Part shown: piece by piece, positions 8,338-18,054 of the stretch
Position numbering within the stretch: the stretch's first letter is position 1
Layout of the letters: each line of letters opens with the position of its first letter
Assembly: GCA_026954325.1 (NCBI GenBank)
Contig: JAIXKK010000205.1
Coordinates: 37,566-101,565 of the forward strand
Reading direction: 5' to 3'
Source: Bryobacterales bacterium
GTDB lineage: Bacteria > Acidobacteriota > Terriglobia > Bryobacterales > Bryobacteraceae
DNA: 64,000 nucleotides
Translations under genes and position numbers: made by a program
The notes under the pieces: generated by a model
Told to the model about the DNA's origin: nothing
The model's input: only the letters and a program-made list of their open reading frames with translations
The model's database searches: none

Positions 8338-9704
8338 TTCAGGCGCGCGGGCTTCAACGTCCAGGCCTGCAAACGGCCCATTTCAAGCAATGTTGAGCCA
8401 TCGAAATCCTCGGGGTGAATAGCCCAGTTGAACGAACCTTTCGCGTCCGTGGCGATGTAACGCTCGAAGGCCGGATTCCCCTTCCGCACGGCGACCGTGG
8501 CGCCGCCGTCGTCCCCGGCCAATGTGGCGGTGAAGTCCGCAAGCGAGAGCCGCTCGTCTCCGAACCAGACATGCGAAGGCAGCCGGCGGTGGCGTTCGAT
8601 GTAGTCCACGGCATCGGCCTTGCCGCGCTCGAACAGGCCGCGACGAATGGATGTGGCGCGGATGGTGGTCACGCCGCGCTCGGCCGGGCCATCTGCATAC
8701 ATACGCTGGAATCCGAGCAGCGCCAGCAATTGATCCGCGGCGGAGGCCGCGCCGCGAATGTCGATGCTCTCGGCCAGTTGCTTCCGGATGGCGGGCACGT
8801 CCACCGCGGGGTTGGGGTCCTCGAACACCTGCGGCAACTGGCGCGCCGTGATGATGGTGACTCCGGGCGTCTGCTTGACGTGAGTCACGAAATTCACCAA
8901 TATACGGTGCGCCTGCTCCGCGGCCTCGCGTGTGCGCGGTTTCGGCCGCTGGTAATCGGAGGCCGCCCGGTACCGGCCGTGCGGAAAGTTCACCGCATCC
9001 CAGAATTCCGTGGTGACGAATTCCGTCGGGTGGTAATACGTGTGGATGACGCCGCCGCCCTTGGCCCGCAACTCAGCCACCGCGTCGTCAAACCGCTTGT
9101 ACGTGCCCGGCAGTTTCGACGGGTCGTTGAGATCGGCCCGTATGGTATAGGGCCCAAGCCGGAACACATACAGTATGCCCATGTACCAGAAGGGCTGGTT
9201 CCCATAGCCGGCCTGGGAACCTTCATCCATATAGGCGGGAATGCCGAGCCGGCGCAGGGCGATATTGCTCTGCGGCCCCCAGGATGATCCCGGCTGCCCG
9301 TAGCAACTCGGAGTGACTCCGAAAATCCGCCGGATATCCTCCACTCCCCGTCCCTCGCGGCGCTGGAACTCCGCCGCCCCCTCGAGCAAGCCGAGCGGCT
9401 GAAGATAGACGGCCGGGCTCGGCGGGATGCTGTGATTTTCCGCGTGATAGCCGATATCGTGCTGGGAGAGGGCGCGAATGACGTCCGTGCGCCCGCGCGC
9501 TTCGAGCACCCGCGCCTTTTCGCCCACCACCTTGAACGTGGCCCGTACGCCGAGTTTCTCCAGATCGGTGGCGATGCGCAGCGCGGCGTCATCGGCCGCC
9601 GGCTCGATGTAATCCTCCGTGTCGAACCATAGAAGGTAATAAATGCGGCCATCCGCCGCGGCCAGCGTCAAGGCGGTAAACAGGAAAACAAGAAGCCGGA
9701 TCAT
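8334..9704 (-). CDS. exported polysaccharide-deacetylase-like protein
   Basis: 456 aa. ATG 9704 is chosen because it follows AGGGAAG and opens a signal peptide (MIRLLVFLFTALTLAAADG). The body is a NodB/CE4-like (beta/alpha) barrel: YYLLWFDTEDYIEPAADD (metal-binding Asp region), GVRATFKVVGEKA, IGYHAENHS, GQPGSSWGPQ, and IHTYYHPTEF. The second motif, H-A-E-N-H-S, resembles the HS/THxxxH zinc site. A C-terminal domain of about 150 residues is not recognised. It heads a minus-strand operon with the two binding lipoproteins. Reaction (N- or O-deacetylation of a polysaccharide) is inferred. Confidence 0.7.
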   Translation of the reverse strand: MIRLLVFLFTALTLAAADGRIYYLLWFDTEDYIEPAADDAALRIATDLEKLGVRATFKVVGEKARVLEARGRTDVIRALSQHDIGYHAENHSIPPSPAVYLQPLGLLEGAAEFQRREGRGVEDIRRIFGVTPSCYGQPGSSWGPQSNIALRRLGIPAYMDEGSQAGYGNQPFWYMGILYVFRLGPYTIRADLNDPSKLPGTYKRFDDAVAELRAKGGGVIHTYYHPTEFVTTEFWDAVNFPHGRYRAASDYQRPKPRTREAAEQAHRILVNFVTHVKQTPGVTIITARQLPQVFEDPNPAVDVPAIRKQLAESIDIRGAASAADQLLALLGFQRMYADGPAERGVTTIRATSIRRGLFERGKADAVDYIERHRRLPSHVWFGDERLSLADFTATLAGDDGGATVAVRKGNPAFERYIATDAKGSFNWAIHPEDFDGSTLLEMGRLQAWTLKPARLK

Positions 9705-9794
9705 CTTCCCTATTCCACCACGCCCAGGCATTCGAATGCCGCGCATCCCGTTGCGAAAATTTCTACAATAAAGCTTGAGCCTTCATCCACCAGC

Positions 9795-9819
9795 CAGGGG
9801 AACAGAGAGTTTGCCCCTG
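9795..9819 (+). other. hairpin upstream of sdhC
   Basis: CAGGGG (9795-9800) pairs with CCCCTG (9814-9819), with AAC/GTT able to extend inside the loop. It ends 17 nt before the sdhC start and has no following T-tract, so it is not a terminator; it may shape the leader or be fortuitous. Confidence 0.3.
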
Positions 9820-9836
9820 CTGTTTACCTTTACTTT

Positions 9837-10529
9837 ATGAGCACAGCGTCAGCCGCCCTTACGGGCAAAACATCCAGCCACATCGGATTCTGGGAATCCA
9901 CCGTCGGCAAGAAAGCGGTAATGGCCGTTACCGGGGCCATCCTGTTCCTCTTCGTCGTCGGCCACATGCTCGGCAACCTGCAAATCTATCTCGGGCAGGA
10001 GAAACTCGATCACTACGCCCATGCGGTGAAGAGCATCCCGGCGCTGCTGTGGGGCGTGCGCCTCGTACTCCTGCTGAGCGTCATCCTGCATATCATCGCC
10101 GCCACGCAACTGGGGCTGCGCAAACGCAGAGCGCGGCCGCGCGCCTACGTGAAGTGGGCCAGCGCCGGTTCCACCTACGCTTCCCGAACCATGTACTGGA
10201 GCGGTCCCATTCTGCTCGCCTTCATCATCTACCACATCCTGCACTTCACCACGGGACAGGCGCTCGGTCCGGAATTCCGCGAAGGCGAGGTCTACCACAA
10301 CGTGATCGTGGGCTTTTCCTTCATCCCCGCCTCCATCGTCTACATCATCGCCATGCTGATGCTGGGGAGCCATCTCTATCACGGCGTCTGGAGTATGTTC
10401 CAGAGCGTGGGCATCAGCCACCCCAGGTACACCCCGCTGCTCAAGAAACTGGCCGCCATCGCCGCCGCCGCGCTCGTCATCGGCAACATCTCCATCCCCG
10501 TGTCGGTCATGCTCGGAATTCTCAAATAA
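9837..10529 (+). CDS. sdhC: succinate dehydrogenase cytochrome b558 subunit
   Basis: 230 aa integral membrane protein with five hydrophobic helices and conserved His residues (GHMLGNLQIY, LHIIAATQ, YHILHFT, GSHLYHGVW) that ligate two haems in the b558-type (class B) SdhC of Bacteroidetes, Acidobacteria and Epsilonproteobacteria. It anchors the SdhAB catalytic dimer and passes electrons between the iron-sulfur subunit and the quinone pool. No clear Shine-Dalgarno precedes ATG 9837. sdhA starts 4 nt after its stop. Confidence 0.93.
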   Translation: MSTASAALTGKTSSHIGFWESTVGKKAVMAVTGAILFLFVVGHMLGNLQIYLGQEKLDHYAHAVKSIPALLWGVRLVLLLSVILHIIAATQLGLRKRRARPRAYVKWASAGSTYASRTMYWSGPILLAFIIYHILHFTTGQALGPEFREGEVYHNVIVGFSFIPASIVYIIAMLMLGSHLYHGVWSMFQSVGISHPRYTPLLKKLAAIAAAALVIGNISIPVSVMLGILK

Positions 10530-10533
10530 GCCA

Positions 10534-12447
<1,914 letters not shown>

Positions 12448-12449
12448 CC

Positions 12450-13220
12450 ATGAAACTCAAGCTGCACGTGTGGCGCCAGAAGAGCGCCGCTTCCGCCGGG
12501 CGCATGGTCCGCTATGAAGTGGAAGCCAATGAGCACATGTCGTTCCTCGAGATGCTCGACGTGCTCAACGAATCGTTGATCGAGAAGGGCGAGGAGCCGG
12601 TGGCTTTTGACCATGACTGCCGCGAGGGCATCTGCGGGGCCTGCGGATTCATGATCAACGGCGTGGCGCACGGCCCGATGCCCGGCACTACCGTATGCCA
12701 GCTTCACATGCGCCATTTCAAGGACGGCGACGAACTCTACCTCGAACCTTGGCGCGCCGTGGCGTTTCCCGTAGTCAAGGATCTGATTGTCGATCGCGGC
12801 GCGTTTGACCGGATCATCGCCGCCGGCGGTTTTGTTTCCGCTTCCACCGGCTCGGCCCAGGACGCCAATGCGATCCCGATTCCGAAAACTGGCGCTGACA
12901 TGGCGATGGACGCCGCCCAATGCATTGGCTGCGGCGCTTGCGTCGCCGCGTGCCCCAATGCTTCCGCCGCGCTGTTCCTCTCCGCGAAGGTCAGCCACCT
13001 CGGTCTGTTGCCGCAGGGGCAGCCGGAGCGCAAGGAGCGCGCCCTCAAAATGGTCGCCGCCGCCAATCATGAGTTGTTCGGAGGCTGTACGAACATCGGC
13101 GAATGTGAAGCTGTGTGCCCCAAACACATCCGTCTCGAGTTTATCGCGCGCCGCAACCGCGACTTCCTCAAGGCATCCTGCACGTTCCGCGAGGAGACCG
13201 CCGCGGCGGGCGCGGGCTGA
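12450..13220 (+). CDS. sdhB: succinate dehydrogenase iron-sulfur subunit
   Basis: 256 aa. The [2Fe-2S] ligands are in DCREGICGACG and CQLHM; the [4Fe-4S] and [3Fe-4S] ligands in CIGCGACVAACP and CTNIGECEAVCPKHI. Transfers electrons from the flavin of SdhA to the haems/quinone of SdhC. The ATG follows the sdhA stop by 2 nt. The gene closes the sdhCAB operon; no clear terminator follows it. Confidence 0.95.
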   Translation: MKLKLHVWRQKSAASAGRMVRYEVEANEHMSFLEMLDVLNESLIEKGEEPVAFDHDCREGICGACGFMINGVAHGPMPGTTVCQLHMRHFKDGDELYLEPWRAVAFPVVKDLIVDRGAFDRIIAAGGFVSASTGSAQDANAIPIPKTGADMAMDAAQCIGCGACVAACPNASAALFLSAKVSHLGLLPQGQPERKERALKMVAAANHELFGGCTNIGECEAVCPKHIRLEFIARRNRDFLKASCTFREETAAAGAG

Positions 13221-13369
13221 GCCCTCGCCTTGTAAGAGCTACCGCGGCACAAAGAAATATTTGCTGCATCGGCTGACGCCGTCTTATGCCATGGGGTTGC
13301 GGTGTCTTTGTCCCGCACGGACCCTTATGGCGTGATGTATCTCCAAGCAAGTCTTCGTCTTGAACAACG

Positions 13370-13395
13370 CCGCGCATGAGAACGCGCATGCGCGG
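13370..13395 (+). other. perfect 9-bp hairpin in the sdhB-ompA intergenic region
   Basis: CCGCGCATG (13370-13378) pairs perfectly with CATGCGCGG (13387-13395) around an 8-nt loop. No T-tract follows. It could be a processing or stabilising stem at the end of the sdh transcript, or a leader element of the following lipoprotein gene. The 236-bp gap otherwise shows nothing clear. Confidence 0.4.
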
Positions 13396-13456
13396 CCGGC
13401 GGCCCGCGCCGCTATTGGCGAGCGAATTGCTCCCCTCGTTTCAGAGGAGTTTGGAT

Positions 13457-14233
13457 ATGACATATTCGGTTGCGATGCAAAGAGTGATGTTGAGTGCCCT
13501 TGCCGTGACTTTTCTGGGAGCTTCCGGTTGCGCTACCCGGCGCTACGTTCGCAACAGAGTGGACGATCTGAATACCAAGGTCACCACCCGCATCAACGAG
13601 AACGGCAAAAAGACCGCGGACAAGTTCACCGCCGTCGAAGAAAAACAGGAGCAGCACGAGACTGGCATCTCCCGCGCCGCCGAGATCGCCAAAAGCGCCG
13701 ATGACCGTGCCGGCAAGGCGCTTCAGGACGCCGCCAAGGCCGATGAGCACGCCGCCGATGCAGGCCGCAAGGCAGGCGACGCCGGGCAGAAGGCTGAGGA
13801 GGCTACCCGCCTTGCCACGCAAGCCGGCCAGAAGATTGACCAGCTCGGCGATCTGAAGGTTGTCGCCGAAGACAGCGTTCTCTTCCGTTTCGGCAGCGCC
13901 GCCTTGAGCCCCGGGGAGACGGCGAAACTCGATGAGATCGCCGCGAAAGCGCGAGGCAAATTCTTCCGCGTCGAAGTGGAAGGGTTCACCGATACGGTGG
14001 GGGACCCGTCCTATAACCTGAGCCTGAGCCGCCGCCGCGCCGATGCCGTCGCCCGCTACCTGGTCAGCAAAGGAAAGGTGCCGCTCTACCGCATCCAACT
14101 GATGGGCTTTGGCGAGCGGCCCGTCGAGAAATCAGACGGCATGCCGGCCCGTGACCGGAACCGCCTCAGCCGCCGCGTGGAAGTCCGCATTTATGCGCCG
14201 GAGATGTCCGGCGTCCAGCTCAGCTCCCGCTAG
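13457..14233 (+). CDS. OmpA-family peptidoglycan-binding lipoprotein
   Basis: 258 aa. ATG 13457 has GGAG at 13446-13449, 7 nt upstream. Lipoprotein signal ends at FLGASGC (Cys25). Residues about 30-130 form an Ala/Lys/Asp-rich helical stretch with repeated A-x-x-A-x-x-A spacing, probably a coiled coil or Lpp-like rod. Residues about 140-250 are an OmpA C-terminal domain (FRFGSAALSP, VEVEGFTDTVGDPSYNLSLS, RRADAVARYL, RNRLSRRVEVRI) that binds peptidoglycan. Tethers outer membrane to cell wall. A terminator follows at 14269. Confidence 0.88.
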   Translation: MTYSVAMQRVMLSALAVTFLGASGCATRRYVRNRVDDLNTKVTTRINENGKKTADKFTAVEEKQEQHETGISRAAEIAKSADDRAGKALQDAAKADEHAADAGRKAGDAGQKAEEATRLATQAGQKIDQLGDLKVVAEDSVLFRFGSAALSPGETAKLDEIAAKARGKFFRVEVEGFTDTVGDPSYNLSLSRRRADAVARYLVSKGKVPLYRIQLMGFGERPVEKSDGMPARDRNRLSRRVEVRIYAPEMSGVQLSSR

Positions 14234-14268
14234 AACCGCCATGCTCCGCCACCGTAAGCCGTTTAGGA

Positions 14269-14297
14269 GGGGTCACTCGATGTGGCCCCTTTTTCTT
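14269..14297 (+). terminator. Rho-independent terminator after the OmpA-like gene
   Basis: GGGGTCAC (14269-14276) pairs with GTGGCCCC (14282-14289) with one G-U pair and a 5-nt loop, followed by TTTTTCTTT. Confidence 0.75.
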
Positions 14298-14322
14298 TGC
14301 GCGGATTCATCCCGGTCCCCCC

Positions 14323-14350
14323 TTGTAAACAGCGCGCGGAGGTGTATTCT
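14323..14350 (+). promoter_or_regulatory. putative sigma70-type promoter
   Basis: TTGTAA (14323-14328) and TATTCT (14345-14350) are separated by 16 nt, just downstream of the terminator and 20 nt upstream of ATG 14371. Confidence 0.4.
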
Positions 14351-14370
14351 GATCCTAGGAGGGTCCAAGT

Positions 14371-14727
14371 ATGCCTGCTTTTGTCCCCTTCCTGCTCCGC
14401 TGGACGGCCCGGCTGAGCGCTATCTTCGTCGCTGGTACTTACATCCTGTTCGTAGCCGGCGAACTCTTCAGCCGCCCGTCAGCCTTCCCCACTCAGTTTC
14501 GTGAATGGAGCGGAATCTTCCTCTTGACCGCTGCCTGTGCCGGTATGATCCTCGCATGGCGCAGGGAATTGACCGGAGCCCTTGTCTCGCTCATTACGCT
14601 CGCAGCCTTCGGGGTCCTGATCCCGATGGGCCGGCCGGCGGTGCTTTTCATCGCCGCGGCGCCCGGAACGCTCTACCTGATGGACTGGCTGATACGGCGC
14701 AACCTCATGGGACCAGTGGAAGTCTGA
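14371..14727 (+). CDS. small four-helix membrane protein
   Basis: 118 aa with a strong AGGAGG just upstream of the ATG. Four hydrophobic segments (LSAIFVAGTYILFVAG, SGIFLLTAACAGMILAW, LVSLITLAAFGVLI, VLFIAAAPGTLYLMDWLI). It resembles the small uncharacterised membrane proteins with an RExxGxxLxLxAFG-like central motif (here RRELTGALVSLITLAAFG); function unknown. It has its own promoter and an upstream terminator, so it may be monocistronic. Confidence 0.75.
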   Translation: MPAFVPFLLRWTARLSAIFVAGTYILFVAGELFSRPSAFPTQFREWSGIFLLTAACAGMILAWRRELTGALVSLITLAAFGVLIPMGRPAVLFIAAAPGTLYLMDWLIRRNLMGPVEV

Positions 14728-14815
14728 CAACTGCAACTGCTTTGACGCTAACGTAACCGCTCTGATCTGCCGATAGAAGGGAGCACGCCAAGGTTGCGTG
14801 CCGAGAGGCGCCGAC

Positions 14816-16156
14816 GTGTCGACTAAGAAAAAAAGCCTGGTTCCCTTATTCGGAGTGGCCTTCATTGTGGCAATCGTTTCCACGGGTATCTTCTATGGAT
14901 TGTTTGTGGGGAAGCTGAACTCGGCTTCTGTTGCCACTGCCGTCAGCGGGAACATTCTTGCCGCTTCAAAGGCCGTTCCCGCGGGTTCGGTGCTGAAGCA
15001 GGAGGATTTGAACAGTGTTCCCTGGACCTCCGCGGCTCCTCCGGCCGGATTGGTGACGAAACTGGAGGATGCCGTGGGCCAGACGCTGGTGGAGCCGCTG
15101 GCCCAGGGCGAAGTGCTGACGTCCTCGAAACTCGCCTCGAAGTCCGGTGGCGGCGCGCTGACCGCCGGCAGAGGAATTCCCGACGGCATGCGAGCCGTCT
15201 CCCTGATGGTGCAGGATTCCGCGGGGGTCGTGGCGCTGCTCAAGCCCGGCAACCGCGTGGACATCCAGGTGGTGGGCTCGGTGAACGGCCAGTTCAACAA
15301 TGAACCACAGTTGCGCACCATCCTCGAGAACGTCAAAGTGTTGACCGTCCCCCGGGAACCACAGCTACAGAATGGCAGGGGCGCCATCATCACCTTCCTT
15401 GCCAGTCCGGCGGAGGCCGCGGTGCTGGGCCTGGCGGATTCCACATCGAAAATTCGCATCGCCCTGAGAAATCCGATCGATGAAAAGAAAGAGAACCTGG
15501 GCGCCGTGGCTCTGGGGAATATCTTCCGGCAGGGAATGGTTCCACATGCCGCGCCGCAAGCAGGCGTTCCCGCCACCTCTCGGACGCCTTCTTACAGCCC
15601 TACGCAGGTGCAGTTGCTGGTTCGGGTAGCGGGGGCGGACAGCGAAGCCGTCAAGGAGATCGAATCTCAATTCGATAGCGCTGTCAGCAAGGATGCGCTT
15701 CAGGTGAGCGCGTTGCGGCAGGGCGCCGCCGTGGATGGCGCGCTCGGCCGGATGCAGGTGCTGAGCACCTCGAACCTCGTGGCCGGACAGCGGCGCGAGG
15801 CAGGCGCCACATGGGCTCTTGAAAATCCGGGTAAGGACTACGGCCTTCGCATTGAATTTTCCCCAGCCATTCAGAGCGGTGGGCGCCTCCTGGTGAGAGT
15901 GCATCCGGAAGTCTCCGTGTCCGTGGAAAGCGGCATCACGCGGCGGCAGGTGAGGACCGAAATCGAAGTCGCCGACGGTCAGAGTTTCGTGGTGAGCGGC
16001 CTGACTGGCCCGGAAAAACCGCCGGCCCTCTGGGAGCGGCTCTTCCCCGGACGCCAACTGGCTCCCGATCTCAAGGAACTGCTGGTATTCGTCACCCCGC
16101 GCCTCCTGCGCGCCAACGCGGGCGGCTCGCAGGCCTTCGTCCGGCCCAAAGTATAA
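14816..16156 (+). CDS. cpaB: Flp pilus assembly CpaB/RcpC with a secretin-like C-terminus
   Basis: 446 aa from GTG 14816, which has GAGAGG 7 nt upstream (GTG 14798 is an alternative). An N-terminal signal anchor (LVPLFGVAFIVAIVSTGIFYGL) is followed by an SAF domain (AASKAVPAGSVLKQEDL) and the CpaB/RcpC domain (MRAVSLMVQDSAGVVALLKPGNRVDI). Residues about 300-446 do not look like CpaB: GLRIEFSPAIQSGGRLLVRVHPEVS, EIEVADGQSFVVSGL and KELLVFVTPRLL match the last part of the secretin (CpaC/GspD) domain. The frame is continuous and base composition uniform. tadB begins 6 nt after the stop. Periplasmic/outer membrane part of a Tad secretion machine. Confidence 0.8.
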   Translation: MSTKKKSLVPLFGVAFIVAIVSTGIFYGLFVGKLNSASVATAVSGNILAASKAVPAGSVLKQEDLNSVPWTSAAPPAGLVTKLEDAVGQTLVEPLAQGEVLTSSKLASKSGGGALTAGRGIPDGMRAVSLMVQDSAGVVALLKPGNRVDIQVVGSVNGQFNNEPQLRTILENVKVLTVPREPQLQNGRGAIITFLASPAEAAVLGLADSTSKIRIALRNPIDEKKENLGAVALGNIFRQGMVPHAAPQAGVPATSRTPSYSPTQVQLLVRVAGADSEAVKEIESQFDSAVSKDALQVSALRQGAAVDGALGRMQVLSTSNLVAGQRREAGATWALENPGKDYGLRIEFSPAIQSGGRLLVRVHPEVSVSVESGITRRQVRTEIEVADGQSFVVSGLTGPEKPPALWERLFPGRQLAPDLKELLVFVTPRLLRANAGGSQAFVRPKV

Positions 16157-16162
16157 GACACC

Positions 16163-17137
16163 ATGGCCCTCTCCACGGCAACTCTCGTCTTCCTCGCTAC
16201 ATTCTCCCTGGCCGTCGTGGCGGTCTGGATCGCCCGGATGGTGATGGAGCGCTTGGGCGTGGTGGACGAAGAGGAAGAGCAGCAGGCGCCGGTGCCGAGC
16301 TTCCTCGACGAGGAAGACTCGCCCATTCTCCTCCGCGAAGCCCAGGTCAGTTCGATTTCCCTCTGGGCATGGTTACTCGAGCGCTTTGACTTCGTCAACC
16401 GCCTCAAACTCACGCTGGCGCAAGCGGACTTGAATTGGACCGTGGGGCGCGTCACCGCCTCGATGTTGCTTGCGGGAGCCGTGGGATTCGCCATTCTCAG
16501 CGGCATCCAGTGGCTCCCCGTCTGGGGGATCGCCCTGCTTGCCATTCCCATCGCGATGATCCCGCACTTTTATATTGTCCGCCGGAAGAATCGCCGCTGG
16601 GAGCAAATTGAAGAACAGTTCCCCGACGCCATCGAATCAATGTCGCGTGCGTTGCGGGCCGGCCATCCCTTCGCGAGCGCGCTCGACACGGCGGGCAATC
16701 AGACCCCGAATCCCCTGGGCCGCGAACTGCGTAAGACGTTCGCCGAAGGCGCGCTTGGCCTGCCTTGGGAACGCGCGCTCGAGAATCTCACCGCCCGTTT
16801 GCCGATGCAGGAAGTCAGCCTGTTTGCCGCCGCCGTTCAGATGCAGAGCAGGTCCGGCGGCAACTTGAGCGAAGTTCTGGACAAGCTTTCGGAAAACATG
16901 CGCGAAGGCGCGGCGATTCGCGGCGAAGTCCGCTCGCTCTCCGCGCAGGGGCGCGCGGCCGGCTATATCCTCACCGCATTGCCCGCCGGCATCACGATTG
17001 TCATGATGTACGTCAATCCTACCTTCCTCGACCCGTTGTTTCAGGAAGAGGCGGGTAGAATCATGTTGTTGTGCGCCGTGTTCGGTCTGATTGTGGCGCA
17101 CCTGGTCATCCGCAAACTGGTTGATATTCGCCTATGA
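16163..17137 (+). CDS. tadB: Tad pilus inner-membrane platform protein TadB
   Basis: 324 aa. An N-terminal membrane helix, two central helices (residues about 95-135), a cytoplasmic GspF/T2SF domain (QFPDAIESMSRALRAGHPFASAL, ENLTARLPMQEVSLFAAAVQMQSRSGGNLSEVLD) and two C-terminal helices. Forms the inner-membrane platform of the Tad/Flp pilus with TadC and interacts with the CpaF ATPase. It overlaps tadC by 4 nt (ATGA, 17134-17137). No cpaF, cpaE or prepilin gene is present next to it. Confidence 0.9.
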   Translation: MALSTATLVFLATFSLAVVAVWIARMVMERLGVVDEEEEQQAPVPSFLDEEDSPILLREAQVSSISLWAWLLERFDFVNRLKLTLAQADLNWTVGRVTASMLLAGAVGFAILSGIQWLPVWGIALLAIPIAMIPHFYIVRRKNRRWEQIEEQFPDAIESMSRALRAGHPFASALDTAGNQTPNPLGRELRKTFAEGALGLPWERALENLTARLPMQEVSLFAAAVQMQSRSGGNLSEVLDKLSENMREGAAIRGEVRSLSAQGRAAGYILTALPAGITIVMMYVNPTFLDPLFQEEAGRIMLLCAVFGLIVAHLVIRKLVDIRL

Positions 17138-18054
17138 GCGCATTCCTGATCACCGGCTTTTTCCTCTTCGTGCTGGCCATGGTCTCCCTCGCCGGATATT
17201 TTCTCTACACACGGCGCGAGGCTTCCGAACCGGAGGCGCTCGATATGCCCGCGCAAATCGGCATCGAAGCCGGCGAGGAGAAAGGCCTGATGGACGCCGC
17301 CGTGAACGTGTTCCATAACCTCGGGGAAATGCTGCCCGCGTCCGAGGCAAGCCGTGCCGCCATGCGCCGGCGCCTGAACTTCGGCGGCTACAGGAGCCCC
17401 GCGGCCATCACCTCCTACTTCGGAATCAAGTGCACCAGCGCGGTGTTCCTGGCATTGCTCTTCTGCGCTTTCGCAATGCAAACACGCGATGACGGATCGT
17501 TGATCTTCGCTGCCGCGGTCTGTGGACTGGGCTTCGGGTTCCTCGCCCCGGAGCGAATCCTCGACGTGCTGATCAAGTCGCGAAACCGCCGGCTGCGCCG
17601 CTCGTTGCCGTCGGCCCTCGACCTCATGGTGATGAGCCTCGAAGCGGGGCAGGCCCTGGACCAAGCCTTGCTGCTCGCCAGCCGCGGATTGCAGTCCTTC
17701 TCGCCGGACCTCTCCCAGGAATTGCTCGGCGTCTACCTGGAGACACGCGCCAGCAAGAGCCGCGCCGACTCTATCCGCAACATGAGAGAACGTAACAGCG
17801 AACCCGAACTGCGGAAATTCTGCAACCTGCTGCTCGATGCGGACCGCTTTGGCTCGAGCCTCGCTCCAACGCTCCGCCAGCATGCGAAATTCCTCCGCGT
17901 CCGCTTCCGGCAGCGCGCCCAGGAAGATGCGCGTAAGCTCACCGTGAAGATGGTGTTCCCCGTCTTCTTCCTCATCTTTCCGGCCATTCTCGTGGTTACG
18001 CTCGGCCCCGCCGTGCTCATCATGCAAAAATATCTCAAGAACCTCTGGGTCTAA
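17134..18054 (+). CDS. tadC: Tad pilus inner-membrane platform protein TadC
   Basis: 306 aa. N-terminal helix, two central helices and a T2SF domain (SLPSALDLMVMSLEAGQALDQALLLAS, NSEPELRKFCNLLLDADRFGSSLAPTLRQ) ending in two helices. Partner of TadB. The stop overlaps that of the convergent dehydrogenase gene by 4 bp (18051-18054), so the two transcripts collide without a spacer. Confidence 0.9.
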   Translation: MSAFLITGFFLFVLAMVSLAGYFLYTRREASEPEALDMPAQIGIEAGEEKGLMDAAVNVFHNLGEMLPASEASRAAMRRRLNFGGYRSPAAITSYFGIKCTSAVFLALLFCAFAMQTRDDGSLIFAAAVCGLGFGFLAPERILDVLIKSRNRRLRRSLPSALDLMVMSLEAGQALDQALLLASRGLQSFSPDLSQELLGVYLETRASKSRADSIRNMRERNSEPELRKFCNLLLDADRFGSSLAPTLRQHAKFLRVRFRQRAQEDARKLTVKMVFPVFFLIFPAILVVTLGPAVLIMQKYLKNLWV

